Source of the DNA: Chitinispirillaceae bacterium
Lineage (GTDB): Bacteria; Fibrobacterota; Chitinivibrionia; Chitinivibrionales; Chitinispirillaceae
Reading direction: 5' to 3'
Length of the DNA stretch: 57,733 bases
NCBI GenBank assembly: GCA_016930275.1
Contig: JAFGHA010000147.1
Span: 1 to 57,733, forward strand
Shown: positions 44,982-54,074 of the stretch, piece after piece
Layout of the letters: the number at the start of each line of letters is the position of its first letter
Position numbering within the stretch: position 1 is the first letter of the stretch
Translations under genes and position numbers: made by a program
The notes under the pieces: generated by a model
The model's input: the letters and a program-made list of their open reading frames with translations, nothing else
Databases searched by the model: none
What the model was told of the DNA's origin: nothing

Positions 44982-46823
44982 TCAGTCGATTCGTTGCAGT
45001 TCAACTCTGCGGTTCATGGCACGTCCCTCTGCCGTTCTGTTGTTTGCAACCGGAGCAGATTCGCCGAGACCAATCGCGCGCAATCGTGACGGTTCGATAC
45101 CATTGCGTACCAGGTATTCCATAACTGCCTCGGCCCGTGCTTTCGAAAGCCGTAAATTCAATTCTTCACTTCCGATATTGTCGGTATGACCTCTGATCTC
45201 ACAGCGAACATTTTCCCACTCGGCGAGTGATTCCCGTACTCTGTTGAGTGTGGTGTAGGATCCGGGCGTCAGTACCGCCTTGCCTGATTCGAAATTTACC
45301 CCTTCCAGAATCAGTTTTCCCCGTTTGATCTCCTCTGTTTTGGGACAGCCATCGTTTTCAGGAATCCCTTTGAGTGTGGGGCATTTATCGGAACTGTCGG
45401 GGATACCGTCGCTGTCATTGTCGAAATCCGGACATCCGTCGCTGTCTTCGAATCCGTCACTGTCTTCGGCTTTATCGGGGCACGTGTCCTTGGTGTCGAC
45501 GATGCCGTCATTATCGTTATCGGGGTCGGGGCATCCGTCGGTATCCGAAAAGCCGTCCAGATCCTCCGGGTCGTTTATGCAACGGTCAACATCGTCATTG
45601 ATGCCGTCATTGTCGGCATCAAGTATCGGGCAGCCGCTGCAGATCGCCGGCTCAAGCGGACAGGAATCCCTGGTATCGATAATGCCGTCGTTGTCGTTAT
45701 CGATGTCGGGGCATCCGTCGGCATCTTCAAAGCCGTCGATGTCTTCGGCCTGGCGGATGCAAAGGTCTTTGCGGTCGGGAATATCGTCGTGGTCACGGTC
45801 GGGCGGGATACCGATGCCCTCCCAACTGAAGGTGAATTGAGCATTGTAACGGGGGACAGATTTGGTGGAATAGGCGTATCCTTCACGTCTGAAATTGCTG
45901 CGGTATTGTTTGTCGTCCCGGGCGATACCGATGTCACCGGCAAGGGTGACATACAATCCTTTCGGCAGTGAAAACCGGACACCCGGGGTGACCCAGAACG
46001 GATCGTTGATGAAACTGCGGGGAGAGAAGATTTCAGTATACCATTTGACCCGGCTTTCACCGCTGATTTCAGTAAAGAAGGTGATTACCGGGTGCGGGGT
46101 AACTTCGAATCCCACCGCGGCAACAACGGCACTGTTGCTTTTTTTTGTTGCAAGTATACCCCCCAGGTTGAAATGAAGCCGAAGCGGGAGGCGCGGGTTG
46201 AGCATACCGAAGTCCATCGACCAGATAATCTGCGGATTGAAGTAGACTGTTTTCAGAGCGAAGACAGCATCGGTATCGCTCATTGTTGAATTGGTGAGGT
46301 AATAAACATGCCGGGGAAAGAAACCGCGGTTGGAACTGCCGGTCGGGAGCAGTACTTTCAATGCATAGGCATTTGTCAGCCATGCGCTGTCGCGGCCGAA
46401 CGGATAGGCCATTTTAGTCGAGAGCTCAAGATCACCGATGCCGCTTCGTTTTTCCTTGTTCCAACCGGTGACATCATAATAAAGTGGCAGGTCGATAGCT
46501 ACATCCCAGAAGTCGGTCAGACCAAAGGCTCCGAATACATTCCCGGAAATAAGATGGGGGTTGGTGCGTGATACCGTCCGATTGGTGCTCTGATTGATTA
46601 CGTTCCCCTTTCCTGAAGGACCGGCAATATACTCAAGTTCGGTACCGTATTTAGCAGCGCCGCCAATAGTGAATCCGGTTTTACCGTATGTTTCGGTAGA
46701 AAGTGTGCGGACTATACCTTTTTGTCCACCTGTATTGATATCATTTCCGAGGAGAGGGAAAAGGGGCAAAAAAATAGCGACACTTGCCGCAAGAAACGTC
46801 GATTTAAGAAGAATGGCACACAT
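44982..46823 (-). CDS. OmpA-family outer membrane protein with TSP3 calcium repeats
   Basis: The 613-residue protein has a signal peptide (residues 1-26) and a long beta-rich N-terminal domain (residues 30-320), probably a barrel. Four to five thrombospondin type-3 repeats follow (D-x-D-x-D-G-I-x-D and DGFEDxDGCPD patterns, residues 325-480), which bind calcium. The OmpA C-terminal peptidoglycan-binding domain ends it (VNFESGKAVLTPGS, IRGHTDNIGSEELNLRLSKARAEAV). The ATG at 46823 follows AAAGGAGG; the longer frame is not needed. It tethers the outer membrane to the cell wall. Confidence 0.9.
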   Translation of the reverse strand: MCAILLKSTFLAASVAIFLPLFPLLGNDINTGGQKGIVRTLSTETYGKTGFTIGGAAKYGTELEYIAGPSGKGNVINQSTNRTVSRTNPHLISGNVFGAFGLTDFWDVAIDLPLYYDVTGWNKEKRSGIGDLELSTKMAYPFGRDSAWLTNAYALKVLLPTGSSNRGFFPRHVYYLTNSTMSDTDAVFALKTVYFNPQIIWSMDFGMLNPRLPLRLHFNLGGILATKKSNSAVVAAVGFEVTPHPVITFFTEISGESRVKWYTEIFSPRSFINDPFWVTPGVRFSLPKGLYVTLAGDIGIARDDKQYRSNFRREGYAYSTKSVPRYNAQFTFSWEGIGIPPDRDHDDIPDRKDLCIRQAEDIDGFEDADGCPDIDNDNDGIIDTRDSCPLEPAICSGCPILDADNDGINDDVDRCINDPEDLDGFSDTDGCPDPDNDNDGIVDTKDTCPDKAEDSDGFEDSDGCPDFDNDSDGIPDSSDKCPTLKGIPENDGCPKTEEIKRGKLILEGVNFESGKAVLTPGSYTTLNRVRESLAEWENVRCEIRGHTDNIGSEELNLRLSKARAEAVMEYLVRNGIEPSRLRAIGLGESAPVANNRTAEGRAMNRRVELQRID

Positions 46824-47030
46824 AGAGCCTCCTTTGCGGTCTGAAGAAAACGGGGCGGGAGGCATGCCGGAATGAAAATTGAGGCTACTGAAGTGGCAAC
46901 AGCGTATTTCCGGAAGCCTGCAACCGATAGAGAGACATTGTCTTACAGCTTTTGCTGAAATATATATTGTGCAGTCAAAGAGAAAACAGCTGCGTGGAAA
47001 ATGTTTCGGTGTGGCAGGGAAGGAGAATGG

Positions 47031-47849
47031 ATGAAGGGGAATCCGTCGTTCAACCGGTTGCGGTTGCTAACCGGTGATGTGGTGGCTGATCGTTTACGGA
47101 CAACAAGCGTTATTGTTTTTGGTGTCGGTGGTGTCGGAAGCTGGTGCGCTGAAGCACTGGCAAGATCGGGAGTCGGGGTGATTACACTGGTTGATTCTGA
47201 TCTTATCTGCAGAACGAACATTAACCGCCAGGTACAGGCGACGGCAGCGTCCGTCGGCAGGGTTAAAGTCAGGGAACTGGCGGCCCGGTTGTCGGCCATT
47301 AATCCCGGAATTTCGGTGGAAATGCGTCAGGAAATTTACAAGAGAGGTACCGCCGACCGTTTCCGGCTCGAAAACTTCGATTACGTAATTGATGCAATCG
47401 ACAGTCTGAGTGCCAAAGTGGATCTTATTATCAGTGCTACTGAGGCCGGCTGTACCGTATTTACCGCTCTTGGTGCATCGTGTAAAATGAATCCGACGAG
47501 AATCCGCATTGCTCCGCTCTGGGAGTCGCAGGGGTGTCACCTCGGAAAACTGGTGCGAAAACGGCTCCGGCGGCGGAAGTTTACCGGGACACCGCTGTGT
47601 GTTTACAGTGAAGAACTGCTTCCGGTCCGGTCAACGGAAACCGGTTGCGGTTCGGGTGACTGTATCTGTCCGAAGATTACTGCCGATGATGATGCTCTGG
47701 TTCACGAATGGTGCAGTAAGAAAAAGCAGATAAACGGATCGGCAGTGCACATTACCGGAACGTTCGGTTTCTTTCTCGCGGGGATGGTAGTTCAGGATGT
47801 TCAGCAACGAGTGGAGAATGGTTCCCGTGAAAGGGAACTGCAGGAATAG
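47031..47849 (+). CDS. tcdA: tRNA threonylcarbamoyladenosine dehydratase
   Basis: The 272-residue E1-like enzyme uses ATP to cyclise t6A to ct6A at tRNA position 37. FNRLRLLTGD leads into GVGGVGSWCAEALARSGVG (ATP site, Gly31-36), DSDLICRTNINRQ, DYVIDAIDSLSAKVDLI and TALGASCKMNPTRIRI, all family marks. The ATG at 47031 is five bases from AAGGAG; an upstream ATG at 47001 is less likely. Confidence 0.92.
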   Translation: MKGNPSFNRLRLLTGDVVADRLRTTSVIVFGVGGVGSWCAEALARSGVGVITLVDSDLICRTNINRQVQATAASVGRVKVRELAARLSAINPGISVEMRQEIYKRGTADRFRLENFDYVIDAIDSLSAKVDLIISATEAGCTVFTALGASCKMNPTRIRIAPLWESQGCHLGKLVRKRLRRRKFTGTPLCVYSEELLPVRSTETGCGSGDCICPKITADDDALVHEWCSKKKQINGSAVHITGTFGFFLAGMVVQDVQQRVENGSRERELQE

Positions 47850-47865
47850 CAGCGTGATAACCGGC

Positions 47866-49725
47866 TTAACGGTCAATGCGATCGTCGAATTGTGCACGGG
47901 CGGCGGCGAATTGAAGATCGTAGAAGTATTTATATCGTTTGCCAAGTGACAACAGTTCAGCATGCGGCCCCTGCTCAACGATTTTTCCCGCTTCCAGGAC
48001 GAGAATCATATCAGCATGACTGATGGTGGAAAGACGATGTGCAACGACAATTGCGGTGCGGTTGGCGATCAGGGTGTTGATGGCTTTCTGCACCAGCCGT
48101 TCAGACTCGGTGTCGAGTGCGGAGGTCGCTTCATCAAGGATCAATATCGGCGGATTGCGCAGCAGTGCCCGTGCAATCGAGAGCCGCTGCCGTTGTCCGC
48201 CGGAAAGAATGACTCCGCGTTCACCGATAATGGTCTCAAATCCATTGGGCAGTTTTTCGATGAACTCCAGTGCATTGGCAGCTCGGGCCGCGTCGGCAAC
48301 CTGAACTGCGGTGGCATCGGGACGGCTGTAAGCGATGTTGTTGAATACGGTTTCATTGAAAAGAACTGTTTCCTGCGCCACGATGCCGAAAAGACTGCGC
48401 AACTGTGCGAGGTCCATTTCCCGGGTATTCTTTCCGTCAACGGTGATGGCACCGCTGCTGACATCGTAAAAACGGGGAAGCAGATCGAGTATGGTGCTTT
48501 TTCCCGCACCACTGGAGCCGACCAGTGCGACGATGGAACCTTTTTTTACGGAAAAGGAGAGGTCGGTGAGTACCGGTTCTTTTGTTCCGGGATAGGTGAA
48601 ATTCACCCCGGAAAATGCTAGTTCACTGGAAAATTCCGGAACCCGTCGGTCTGATGTTTCAGCAAGCGATTCAGTCGGAGCATCAAGAATGCTGAACACC
48701 CGCTCTGCAGCGGCAAAACCGTTCTGAAGGGTATTGTTTATGGAGGTGATCGCTTTGAGCGGTGTGAAGGTGGAAAAAAGAAATATAAGAAATCTGACGA
48801 AATCTTCGGCACCGAAACCGTGGCTGACAAGTACCTGCCTGCCGCCATACCAGAGCAGAATGATCACAACCAGGACGCCCATCACTTCAGTAAAAGGACT
48901 TGATATCGAACCGATTGACGTTGACCGGAACGAATGATGAATGAACCGCCGGTTCTCCTCCCGGAATTTTTCCGTTTCGGTTCCATGCATGTTGAACATT
49001 TTAACCGCACGGATTCCGCTTATCGTTTCGTGGAGAATCGAAACCAGACCTGCCATGAATTCGTACACCCTTTTACTGCGGCGACGGACTGCTTTACCGA
49101 TAAAAGCGATCACGACTCCTATAACCGGGAAGATGATGAAAATGGCAAGCGTAAGCCGCACGTTGATGATCAGCAACATGCTGATCCAGAAAATAACCCG
49201 CATCGGTTCGATGAAAAGCCGGTCGAAGGTGGTGGTCATCGAGAGATTGATGCTCGCTGCATCATTCATGATGATTGAAAGAAGGTTTCCTGATTTGGTA
49301 CGATCGTAGTACGATACGGGAAGTCGAAGGACATGATTGTAAAGCTGGTTCCGTAAATCTTTCACGACGTTGAGATTGAGAACGGCCATCACGAGTGATT
49401 TGCAGTAGATAAGGACATTCTTCAGCAGAAACGTTACTGCCATGAAAAAACAAACCAGTTTAAGCGAATCAAGCGGTTCTGAACGCCTGATGACAAGCCA
49501 CGTATAGTATTTAAGGAAATCGTTCAGATGAGCGATTGAGAATTCGGGGCGGGTTAGATTTTCCTGTACCGGTTTGAAAAGGGTCTGAACAAGTGAAGCT
49601 CCGAACCAGAGCGACATACCCTCAAATGAAACCACCAGAAAAGACAATACTACCGATAGCAGTATCCACGGCCAATACGGAGAGAGGTAGCGGGTCATTC
49701 TGCCGTAGAGTTGGATACTTTTCAT
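47866..49725 (-). CDS. MsbA-like ABC exporter (membrane and ATPase fusion)
   Basis: The 619-residue half-transporter has a six-helix membrane domain (residues 1-330) and an ATPase domain with LVGSSGAGKST (Walker A), LSGGQRQRLSIARALL (signature), ILILDEATSALD (Walker B) and the switch His in VAHRLSTISH. It most resembles MsbA-type lipid flippases, but substrate cannot be told from sequence. The ATG at 49725 has only a weak ribosome site; the frame begins upstream. It converges on tcdA. Confidence 0.9.
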   Translation of the reverse strand: MKSIQLYGRMTRYLSPYWPWILLSVVLSFLVVSFEGMSLWFGASLVQTLFKPVQENLTRPEFSIAHLNDFLKYYTWLVIRRSEPLDSLKLVCFFMAVTFLLKNVLIYCKSLVMAVLNLNVVKDLRNQLYNHVLRLPVSYYDRTKSGNLLSIIMNDAASINLSMTTTFDRLFIEPMRVIFWISMLLIINVRLTLAIFIIFPVIGVVIAFIGKAVRRRSKRVYEFMAGLVSILHETISGIRAVKMFNMHGTETEKFREENRRFIHHSFRSTSIGSISSPFTEVMGVLVVIILLWYGGRQVLVSHGFGAEDFVRFLIFLFSTFTPLKAITSINNTLQNGFAAAERVFSILDAPTESLAETSDRRVPEFSSELAFSGVNFTYPGTKEPVLTDLSFSVKKGSIVALVGSSGAGKSTILDLLPRFYDVSSGAITVDGKNTREMDLAQLRSLFGIVAQETVLFNETVFNNIAYSRPDATAVQVADAARAANALEFIEKLPNGFETIIGERGVILSGGQRQRLSIARALLRNPPILILDEATSALDTESERLVQKAINTLIANRTAIVVAHRLSTISHADMILVLEAGKIVEQGPHAELLSLGKRYKYFYDLQFAAARAQFDDRIDR

Positions 49726-49843
49726 AACCGTCTGACAGTAACCGGATGGAGGCGGAGGAACTTCGAATATTGTATGCACATAAAAATTACACCGCTTCGT
49801 TGCTGGGGATACCGATTTTCGCTTCCCGGCGGTGTCCGGAACT

Positions 49844-50566
49844 TTACTGCTGTTCCGGCGCTTCCCAGATCATGATTGAACCGCAACTCTGGCAGAGCTG
49901 CACCTTGATACCCCGTTTGATCTCATTGAAAAGCTGTGGTTCCAGTACCTTGAAACAGATCGAACAGGTCCGATTGGGTTTGATGATACTGAGGGCACGT
50001 CCGTTTTTCCGCTTTGAACGGATGAGGTCGTATTGTCGCAGAATATGTTTTGACAGTTTTGGAATAACTACTTCACGTTCTTTCATTATTTCAGCGATAT
50101 TCGAGTCGATCGCACCGATTTTATCTTTCAGATCCTGAATCTGCGGGGTGTTTTCGGTGGTGATACGTTCGAGTTCGGTCTGATGTTCCGCAACGGTTGC
50201 CTGCAGACGTTCAATTTCCGCTATGAGGTTGTTGCGACGTTGCTCAGCACTGTTGATAATGTTTTTCTGTGCTTCGATTTCTGCATGCACCGCGTCATAT
50301 TCACGATTCGTCCGTATGGAATTAAGCCGTTCCTGGCTGCGCTCAAGACCATCCTGCGCTTTTTCCACCTGCTCTTCCCAGTTTTTTTTATCCTCTTCGG
50401 CCTGCCCGAGGGTAACCTTGACCTTTTCAAGTGCCTCTGTCGCATCAGCTATCTGTTTATTGAGTTTTTCGACCTGTTCAGGAAACTGTTCCTGGGCAAG
50501 TTCCTGCTCCTTGATTCTGAGGTCGATTTCCTGGAGTTCCAACAGATATTGTAAATCTTCAAGCAT
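49844..50566 (-). CDS. C4-type zinc ribbon coiled-coil protein
   Basis: The 240-residue protein is a long coiled coil (residues 1-165) ending in a zinc ribbon: CSICFKVLEPQLFNEIKRG and CQSCGS, the form found in the conserved zf-RING_7/C4 family. Family function is not well defined; nucleic-acid-linked roles have been suggested. The ATG at 50566 follows GGAGGG. Confidence 0.88.
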   Translation of the reverse strand: MLEDLQYLLELQEIDLRIKEQELAQEQFPEQVEKLNKQIADATEALEKVKVTLGQAEEDKKNWEEQVEKAQDGLERSQERLNSIRTNREYDAVHAEIEAQKNIINSAEQRRNNLIAEIERLQATVAEHQTELERITTENTPQIQDLKDKIGAIDSNIAEIMKEREVVIPKLSKHILRQYDLIRSKRKNGRALSIIKPNRTCSICFKVLEPQLFNEIKRGIKVQLCQSCGSIMIWEAPEQQ

Positions 50567-50597
50567 AAACACCCTCCACACAGCTGCGAAAACAAAA

Positions 50598-50623
50598 AAA
50601 GCACCGATATACCGCGGTGCTTT
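50598..50623 (-). terminator. Intrinsic terminator downstream of the tRNA gene
   Basis: AAAGCACCG and CGGTGCTTT pair around an eight-base loop. On the minus strand the stem is followed by TTTTTTTGTTTT. It ends transcription from the tRNA before the zinc-ribbon gene. Confidence 0.85.
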
Positions 50624-50710
50624 AGGGTAGTAATGAATCGTAACTCAAGTTCTGATGTGCAGTACTGCAAACTTTAACAGTTTGCAAAATTCCTCCTCAA
50701 ACTGTAGTAA

Positions 50711-50784
50711 TGGGCCTACTAGGGCTCGAACCTAGGACAAACGGATTATGAGTCCGCTACTCTAACCGACTGAGTTATAGGCCC
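50711..50784 (-). tRNA. tRNA with CAU anticodon, probably tRNA-Ile2
   Basis: The cloverleaf has acceptor GGGCCTA/TAGGCCC with discriminator A, the D-arm CTC/GAG, an anticodon stem GCGGA/TCCGT with loop CTCATAA (anticodon CAU), and the T-arm CTAGG/CCTAG with TTCGAGC. CCA is not encoded. CAU could be elongator Met or Ile2 (read after lysidine modification); the GGGCC acceptor and GGACTCATAATCC stem-loop favour Ile2, but this is not certain. Confidence 0.93.
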
Positions 50785-50798
50785 AAATTGAACTATTA

Positions 50799-50828
50799 AA
50801 TATAGATTAAGTACCCTGTTTTGGGCAA
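50799..50828 (-). promoter_or_regulatory. Promoter of the tRNA gene
   Basis: On the minus strand TTGCCC and TATATT are 18 bases apart, and TATATT ends 14 bases before the first tRNA base. Confidence 0.5.
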
Positions 50829-50891
50829 GAAGCATTAACAGGCAATCACCGGAGTAGTTGTCGATACACAAAGGAGGTAGCGTGCTGCGGT

Positions 50892-52166
50892 TTATTCGGC
50901 GGTAAGATCTGAAATAGTAACTCCGTTGAAGTAAAAATCATCAATAGTGCAGTAGAGCGAATCGCCACGGTCATTTTCCGAGGTGGAGAATTCGAACTCA
51001 ATACGAAGAACATTTCTCGATTCCTGTTCCCAGGGATAACTTGCCGAGTCATTTATCGGTTCGAGAATCCGGAGTGAATCAACCGGGATCGTATACGTTC
51101 CCATGGTATCCGCAAGAACAAACGGATAGGTATAATGCGACAGACGTGAATTAACGGTATCGAGTCCGAGGCTTTCGAATCTGAGTCGCAAAACTCCCTT
51201 CCCGGATGCGCGAAGCGAGATTGAGGTTATGGTAGAAAGGTTGGCGCCCTGATCTGATACCGGTTTCAAGGAAAACCCGAACAGTGCATTGGCCATCAGC
51301 GAGACCCGATCCAGTACCGTTGAAACTGAGAATGCCGTGTTGCCTTCTGTAACTATTGAATCATAATAAATCGGTGAATTTCCGATAACGCCTGAAATAC
51401 CTCTTTCCCAGCGTTTATTGGTGGGATTCCACAGGTAGTAAATGGAATCAGACAGAACGTACCAGCCGAGCAACGGAAAGATACGGCTAAGTGAGGTCGG
51501 TCCGACACCACTTTCAAAATTATCGATAAGCAGACGGTTGACCGGTGGAGGAATTTCATACCCTGTCGTAGCGCTGTCTTCCGAAAGGGTGAGCGAGTCA
51601 CTGTTGGAGAGATATAATTCCGAGGCGGTTTTGAGAGCGGTGACAACGGTGTAGATGCCGGGGGCGACATTTGAGAATGAAAAGATTCCCGAGGCGTCAA
51701 CACCGGTCTCATAGCTGCTTCCGGACAACAGCAGACGTGACGGTACGCCTGCGGAAATGTCCACGGTCCCTGAAAGAGATGAGGTGGTTTTAAGCTGTAC
51801 CGTATCTCCGAGATTGGCCATATCCGATTCGAGTGGAAATAAAAGAGCTCCCTCTTCGTGGTCAATCTGAAGATTCACCGGGGCGGTGAGTTCCTCGGCG
51901 CTGATATCGAAACTGATCCGACCATCCTCGTCGGCAATTCCTTCCCAGAGTATCGGTGAAGAACCGCTGCTGATACTGTCAATCCACGAGAGTGTGGCAA
52001 CAATTTTTGCGGTCGCTCCCGAAGCCGGAGTACCATCGGGCAGCCGGGCGAAGGTATTGACCGTTTCGGTACCGGTTCCTCCGGTTGATTCGATCGGACT
52101 ACACTGGAAAACCGCCATGGCAGTAAAAGCGATCAATAGAGCTGTACTGTATTTCAGGTTCATCAT
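50892..52166 (-). CDS. Exported lipoprotein-like protein with carbohydrate-binding-type domain
   Basis: The 424-residue protein has a signal peptide with Cys22 in MAVFQC, a poor lipobox. Residues 35-120 form a carboxypeptidase-regulatory or Ig-like domain. A second such unit (SLSGTVDISAGVPSRLLLSG, SNVAPGIYTVVTAL) covers 125-195. From residue 215 a beta-sandwich begins (LLIDNFESG...) like CBM11-type modules in this phylum. Its ATG overlaps the stop of the TIGR02147 gene by four bases, so the pair is co-translated. Confidence 0.75.
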   Translation of the reverse strand: MMNLKYSTALLIAFTAMAVFQCSPIESTGGTGTETVNTFARLPDGTPASGATAKIVATLSWIDSISSGSSPILWEGIADEDGRISFDISAEELTAPVNLQIDHEEGALLFPLESDMANLGDTVQLKTTSSLSGTVDISAGVPSRLLLSGSSYETGVDASGIFSFSNVAPGIYTVVTALKTASELYLSNSDSLTLSEDSATTGYEIPPPVNRLLIDNFESGVGPTSLSRIFPLLGWYVLSDSIYYLWNPTNKRWERGISGVIGNSPIYYDSIVTEGNTAFSVSTVLDRVSLMANALFGFSLKPVSDQGANLSTITSISLRASGKGVLRLRFESLGLDTVNSRLSHYTYPFVLADTMGTYTIPVDSLRILEPINDSASYPWEQESRNVLRIEFEFSTSENDRGDSLYCTIDDFYFNGVTISDLTAE

Positions 52167-52984
52167 TTCTGGTTGTTTCTTGTAAGCGGGAAAATTTCAA
52201 AATTGATCTGGTATACTTCTTCGGTGGTTTCTTCCTTCCGAACAAGCTCTATTATTTCCCTTCGAATATCGATCAGACGTTCGCGGATGGTTTCAAGTCC
52301 TTTCCGTGAGGTGCTGATGGTGAGTGTTGAGAAATCCCTCTCCTCTTTCGGTATGGAATCAATCGCCAATGCCGCCAGTTTCAGTACCGATTTCTGATAT
52401 GCTCGAACCGCCTTGGTAAGATCGGAACCGTCGGTCGTGAGAAATTCATGGGTCGGCTTCCATGTTCCGCCTTCAGTCTGTCTGATCAGGTTCAGGCTTT
52501 CTAGCAGCTTTACGGATTGTCGTGCCTGCTGTTCGGAAATAGGCGGCTGCAGTCGTTTCGCCAGGTCCTCATAATCTCCCTTGAACTGGATTACATTGAG
52601 TTCTTCCCGTAGAACCACATTCCACCAGGAGGTAAGGTATTCATATAGTTCATTTTCTATTACCGTGGCTACCGGTTTTCGAAGGAGCAGGAGCTTCTGT
52701 AGGAAAAATGCTTCCTGGTCAGGTGTTTTCGCTTTGTTATAGTGAACGAGCAGAGAAAAATAGGCACCTTCACGTTTTGACAGTTTGCAGAATCCAATCA
52801 GTACCGGGATGGCGGAGTTGGCGATATGTTTCTGTTTATTGAGCACTTTCACATAAAAGGAGGCATCAAGGCCGGTTTTTCCGGCAACATATCTGAACGA
52901 GAAGTACCGGTGGCAGCTTTTATTGTGGTCAAAGTGATCGCGCAGGAATTCGCGGTAATCAAGATATTTGAAAATACTGTCCAT
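52163..52984 (-). CDS. TIGR02147-type protein (Fibrobacter paralogous family)
   Basis: The 273-residue protein shows the family frame: IFKYLDYREFLRDHF at the start, FSFRYVAGKTGLDASFYVKVLNKQKH, FCKLSKREGAYFSLLVHYNKA and a C-terminal FSTLTISTSRKGLETIRERLIDIRREI. The family expanded in Fibrobacter and its function is not established. A winged-helix-like N-terminus with a following helical region suggests a cytoplasmic regulator. The lipoprotein gene overlaps its stop (ATGA), so it may control, or be controlled by, that partner. It has no signal peptide. Confidence 0.88.
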   Translation of the reverse strand: MDSIFKYLDYREFLRDHFDHNKSCHRYFSFRYVAGKTGLDASFYVKVLNKQKHIANSAIPVLIGFCKLSKREGAYFSLLVHYNKAKTPDQEAFFLQKLLLLRKPVATVIENELYEYLTSWWNVVLREELNVIQFKGDYEDLAKRLQPPISEQQARQSVKLLESLNLIRQTEGGTWKPTHEFLTTDGSDLTKAVRAYQKSVLKLAALAIDSIPKEERDFSTLTISTSRKGLETIRERLIDIRREIIELVRKEETTEEVYQINFEIFPLTRNNQK

Positions 52985-53369
52985 TTACGTTACTAATATC
53001 GGTATCCGTTAATAGTTCCACACGCCGAGCCGCGAATTGTCACCTGAGCGTCGCTACCTGTGACCGGACGCATTACAGCGGAAAATTGAATTCGTTCAGG
53101 AGTTCGTGTAGAGTGTCCCCGATTTCAGATAATATAACAAAAATGGAGGACGGAATAATAGATTTGTTCCACGAGAGTGGAACCATGTGGTCCGAAATTT
53201 CGGGATGTATCATAAACCTGCAGAAAAAAAATGAAAGAAGAAATGGAGGTACTTGCCGTTTCTCCACTAATGATAATGGCTTATTGGAACAGTTGAGCAG
53301 GTTCGTTTTTCATGATTGAGTTGTGGAGGCGTTCAACAACCCAGGGTCGTTCCGGCTGGTGGCGGCAGT
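52985..53369. other. Intergenic region, no gene seen
   Basis: The gap of 385 bases between nrdG and the TIGR02147 gene (both minus strand) should hold the promoter of the latter. Open frames on both strands are short, lack ribosome sites and have no family-like content. Confidence 0.5.
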
Positions 53370-54074
53370 TCAATCACCTCTGATAATGCATGATTTGACT
53401 ACTGTTGCAAGTTGGCTTCGGTATTGTTGTATGGTTTCTGCCGATATGCTGTTCCTTGTGTCGAAATCCGGATCAAGCAGTGGCTTTGTGGTGCGAAGTG
53501 GTTGCAGGAAAACGTTTTCCATACCAGATAACAGTACAGTGAATTCCTCGATAACGGCATTATCAATAAACGGCCGTGCAACCGTGATTCGAACTTCCGC
53601 TCTGTTTCCCATTGCTCTAATGATATCAAGCGAACGAAGGAGCGGTAGTTGTTCCGGTTGGATGTTACATCCAAGTTCGGGATATCGGGAGGGTGACGTT
53701 TTCAGGTCGAGGGCACAGTAGTCGGGGGCGATCGCGGTGATCATCTCGGGAAGCAGACCATTGGTATCGAGTTTAACGGTAAGACCGAGTGTGCGAAGCT
53801 CCCGAACGATATCGAGTAGTGCGGAGCCGTGCAGTGTCGGCTCTCCGCCGGAGAGAACCACCCCTTCTATAATTCCAGGGCGCCGGCGAAGGTATGCAAT
53901 AATTTCATCGAAATTGACGGATGTCTGACTGCCACGCACCAGTTCGGGGTTATGGCAGTAGGGGCAGCGCAGGTTGCAGCCGTTAAAAAAAAGGACGGTC
54001 GAAACCGTCCCCGGAAAATCGATGAAAGAATGTTTTATCCAGCCGCCAATGCCGTATCCTTTTCCTCCTGACAT
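53370..54074 (-). CDS. nrdG: Anaerobic ribonucleotide reductase activating protein
   Basis: The 234-residue radical SAM activase generates the glycyl radical on NrdD. FFNGCNLRCPYCHNPE gives cluster ligands Cys33, Cys37 and Cys40, and GVVLSGGEPTLH is the SAM-binding motif. Its start lies 40 bases inside the end of nrdD in another frame, so expression is probably coupled. Confidence 0.93.
   Translation of the reverse strand: MSGGKGYGIGGWIKHSFIDFPGTVSTVLFFNGCNLRCPYCHNPELVRGSQTSVNFDEIIAYLRRRPGIIEGVVLSGGEPTLHGSALLDIVRELRTLGLTVKLDTNGLLPEMITAIAPDYCALDLKTSPSRYPELGCNIQPEQLPLLRSLDIIRAMGNRAEVRITVARPFIDNAVIEEFTVLLSGMENVFLQPLRTTKPLLDPDFDTRNSISAETIQQYRSQLATVVKSCIIRGD

Noticed and set aside
53073..53319. 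Short open frames on both strands between nrdG and the TIGR02147 gene.
   Set aside because: They overlap each other, lack start signals and look like shadow frames of non-coding DNA.
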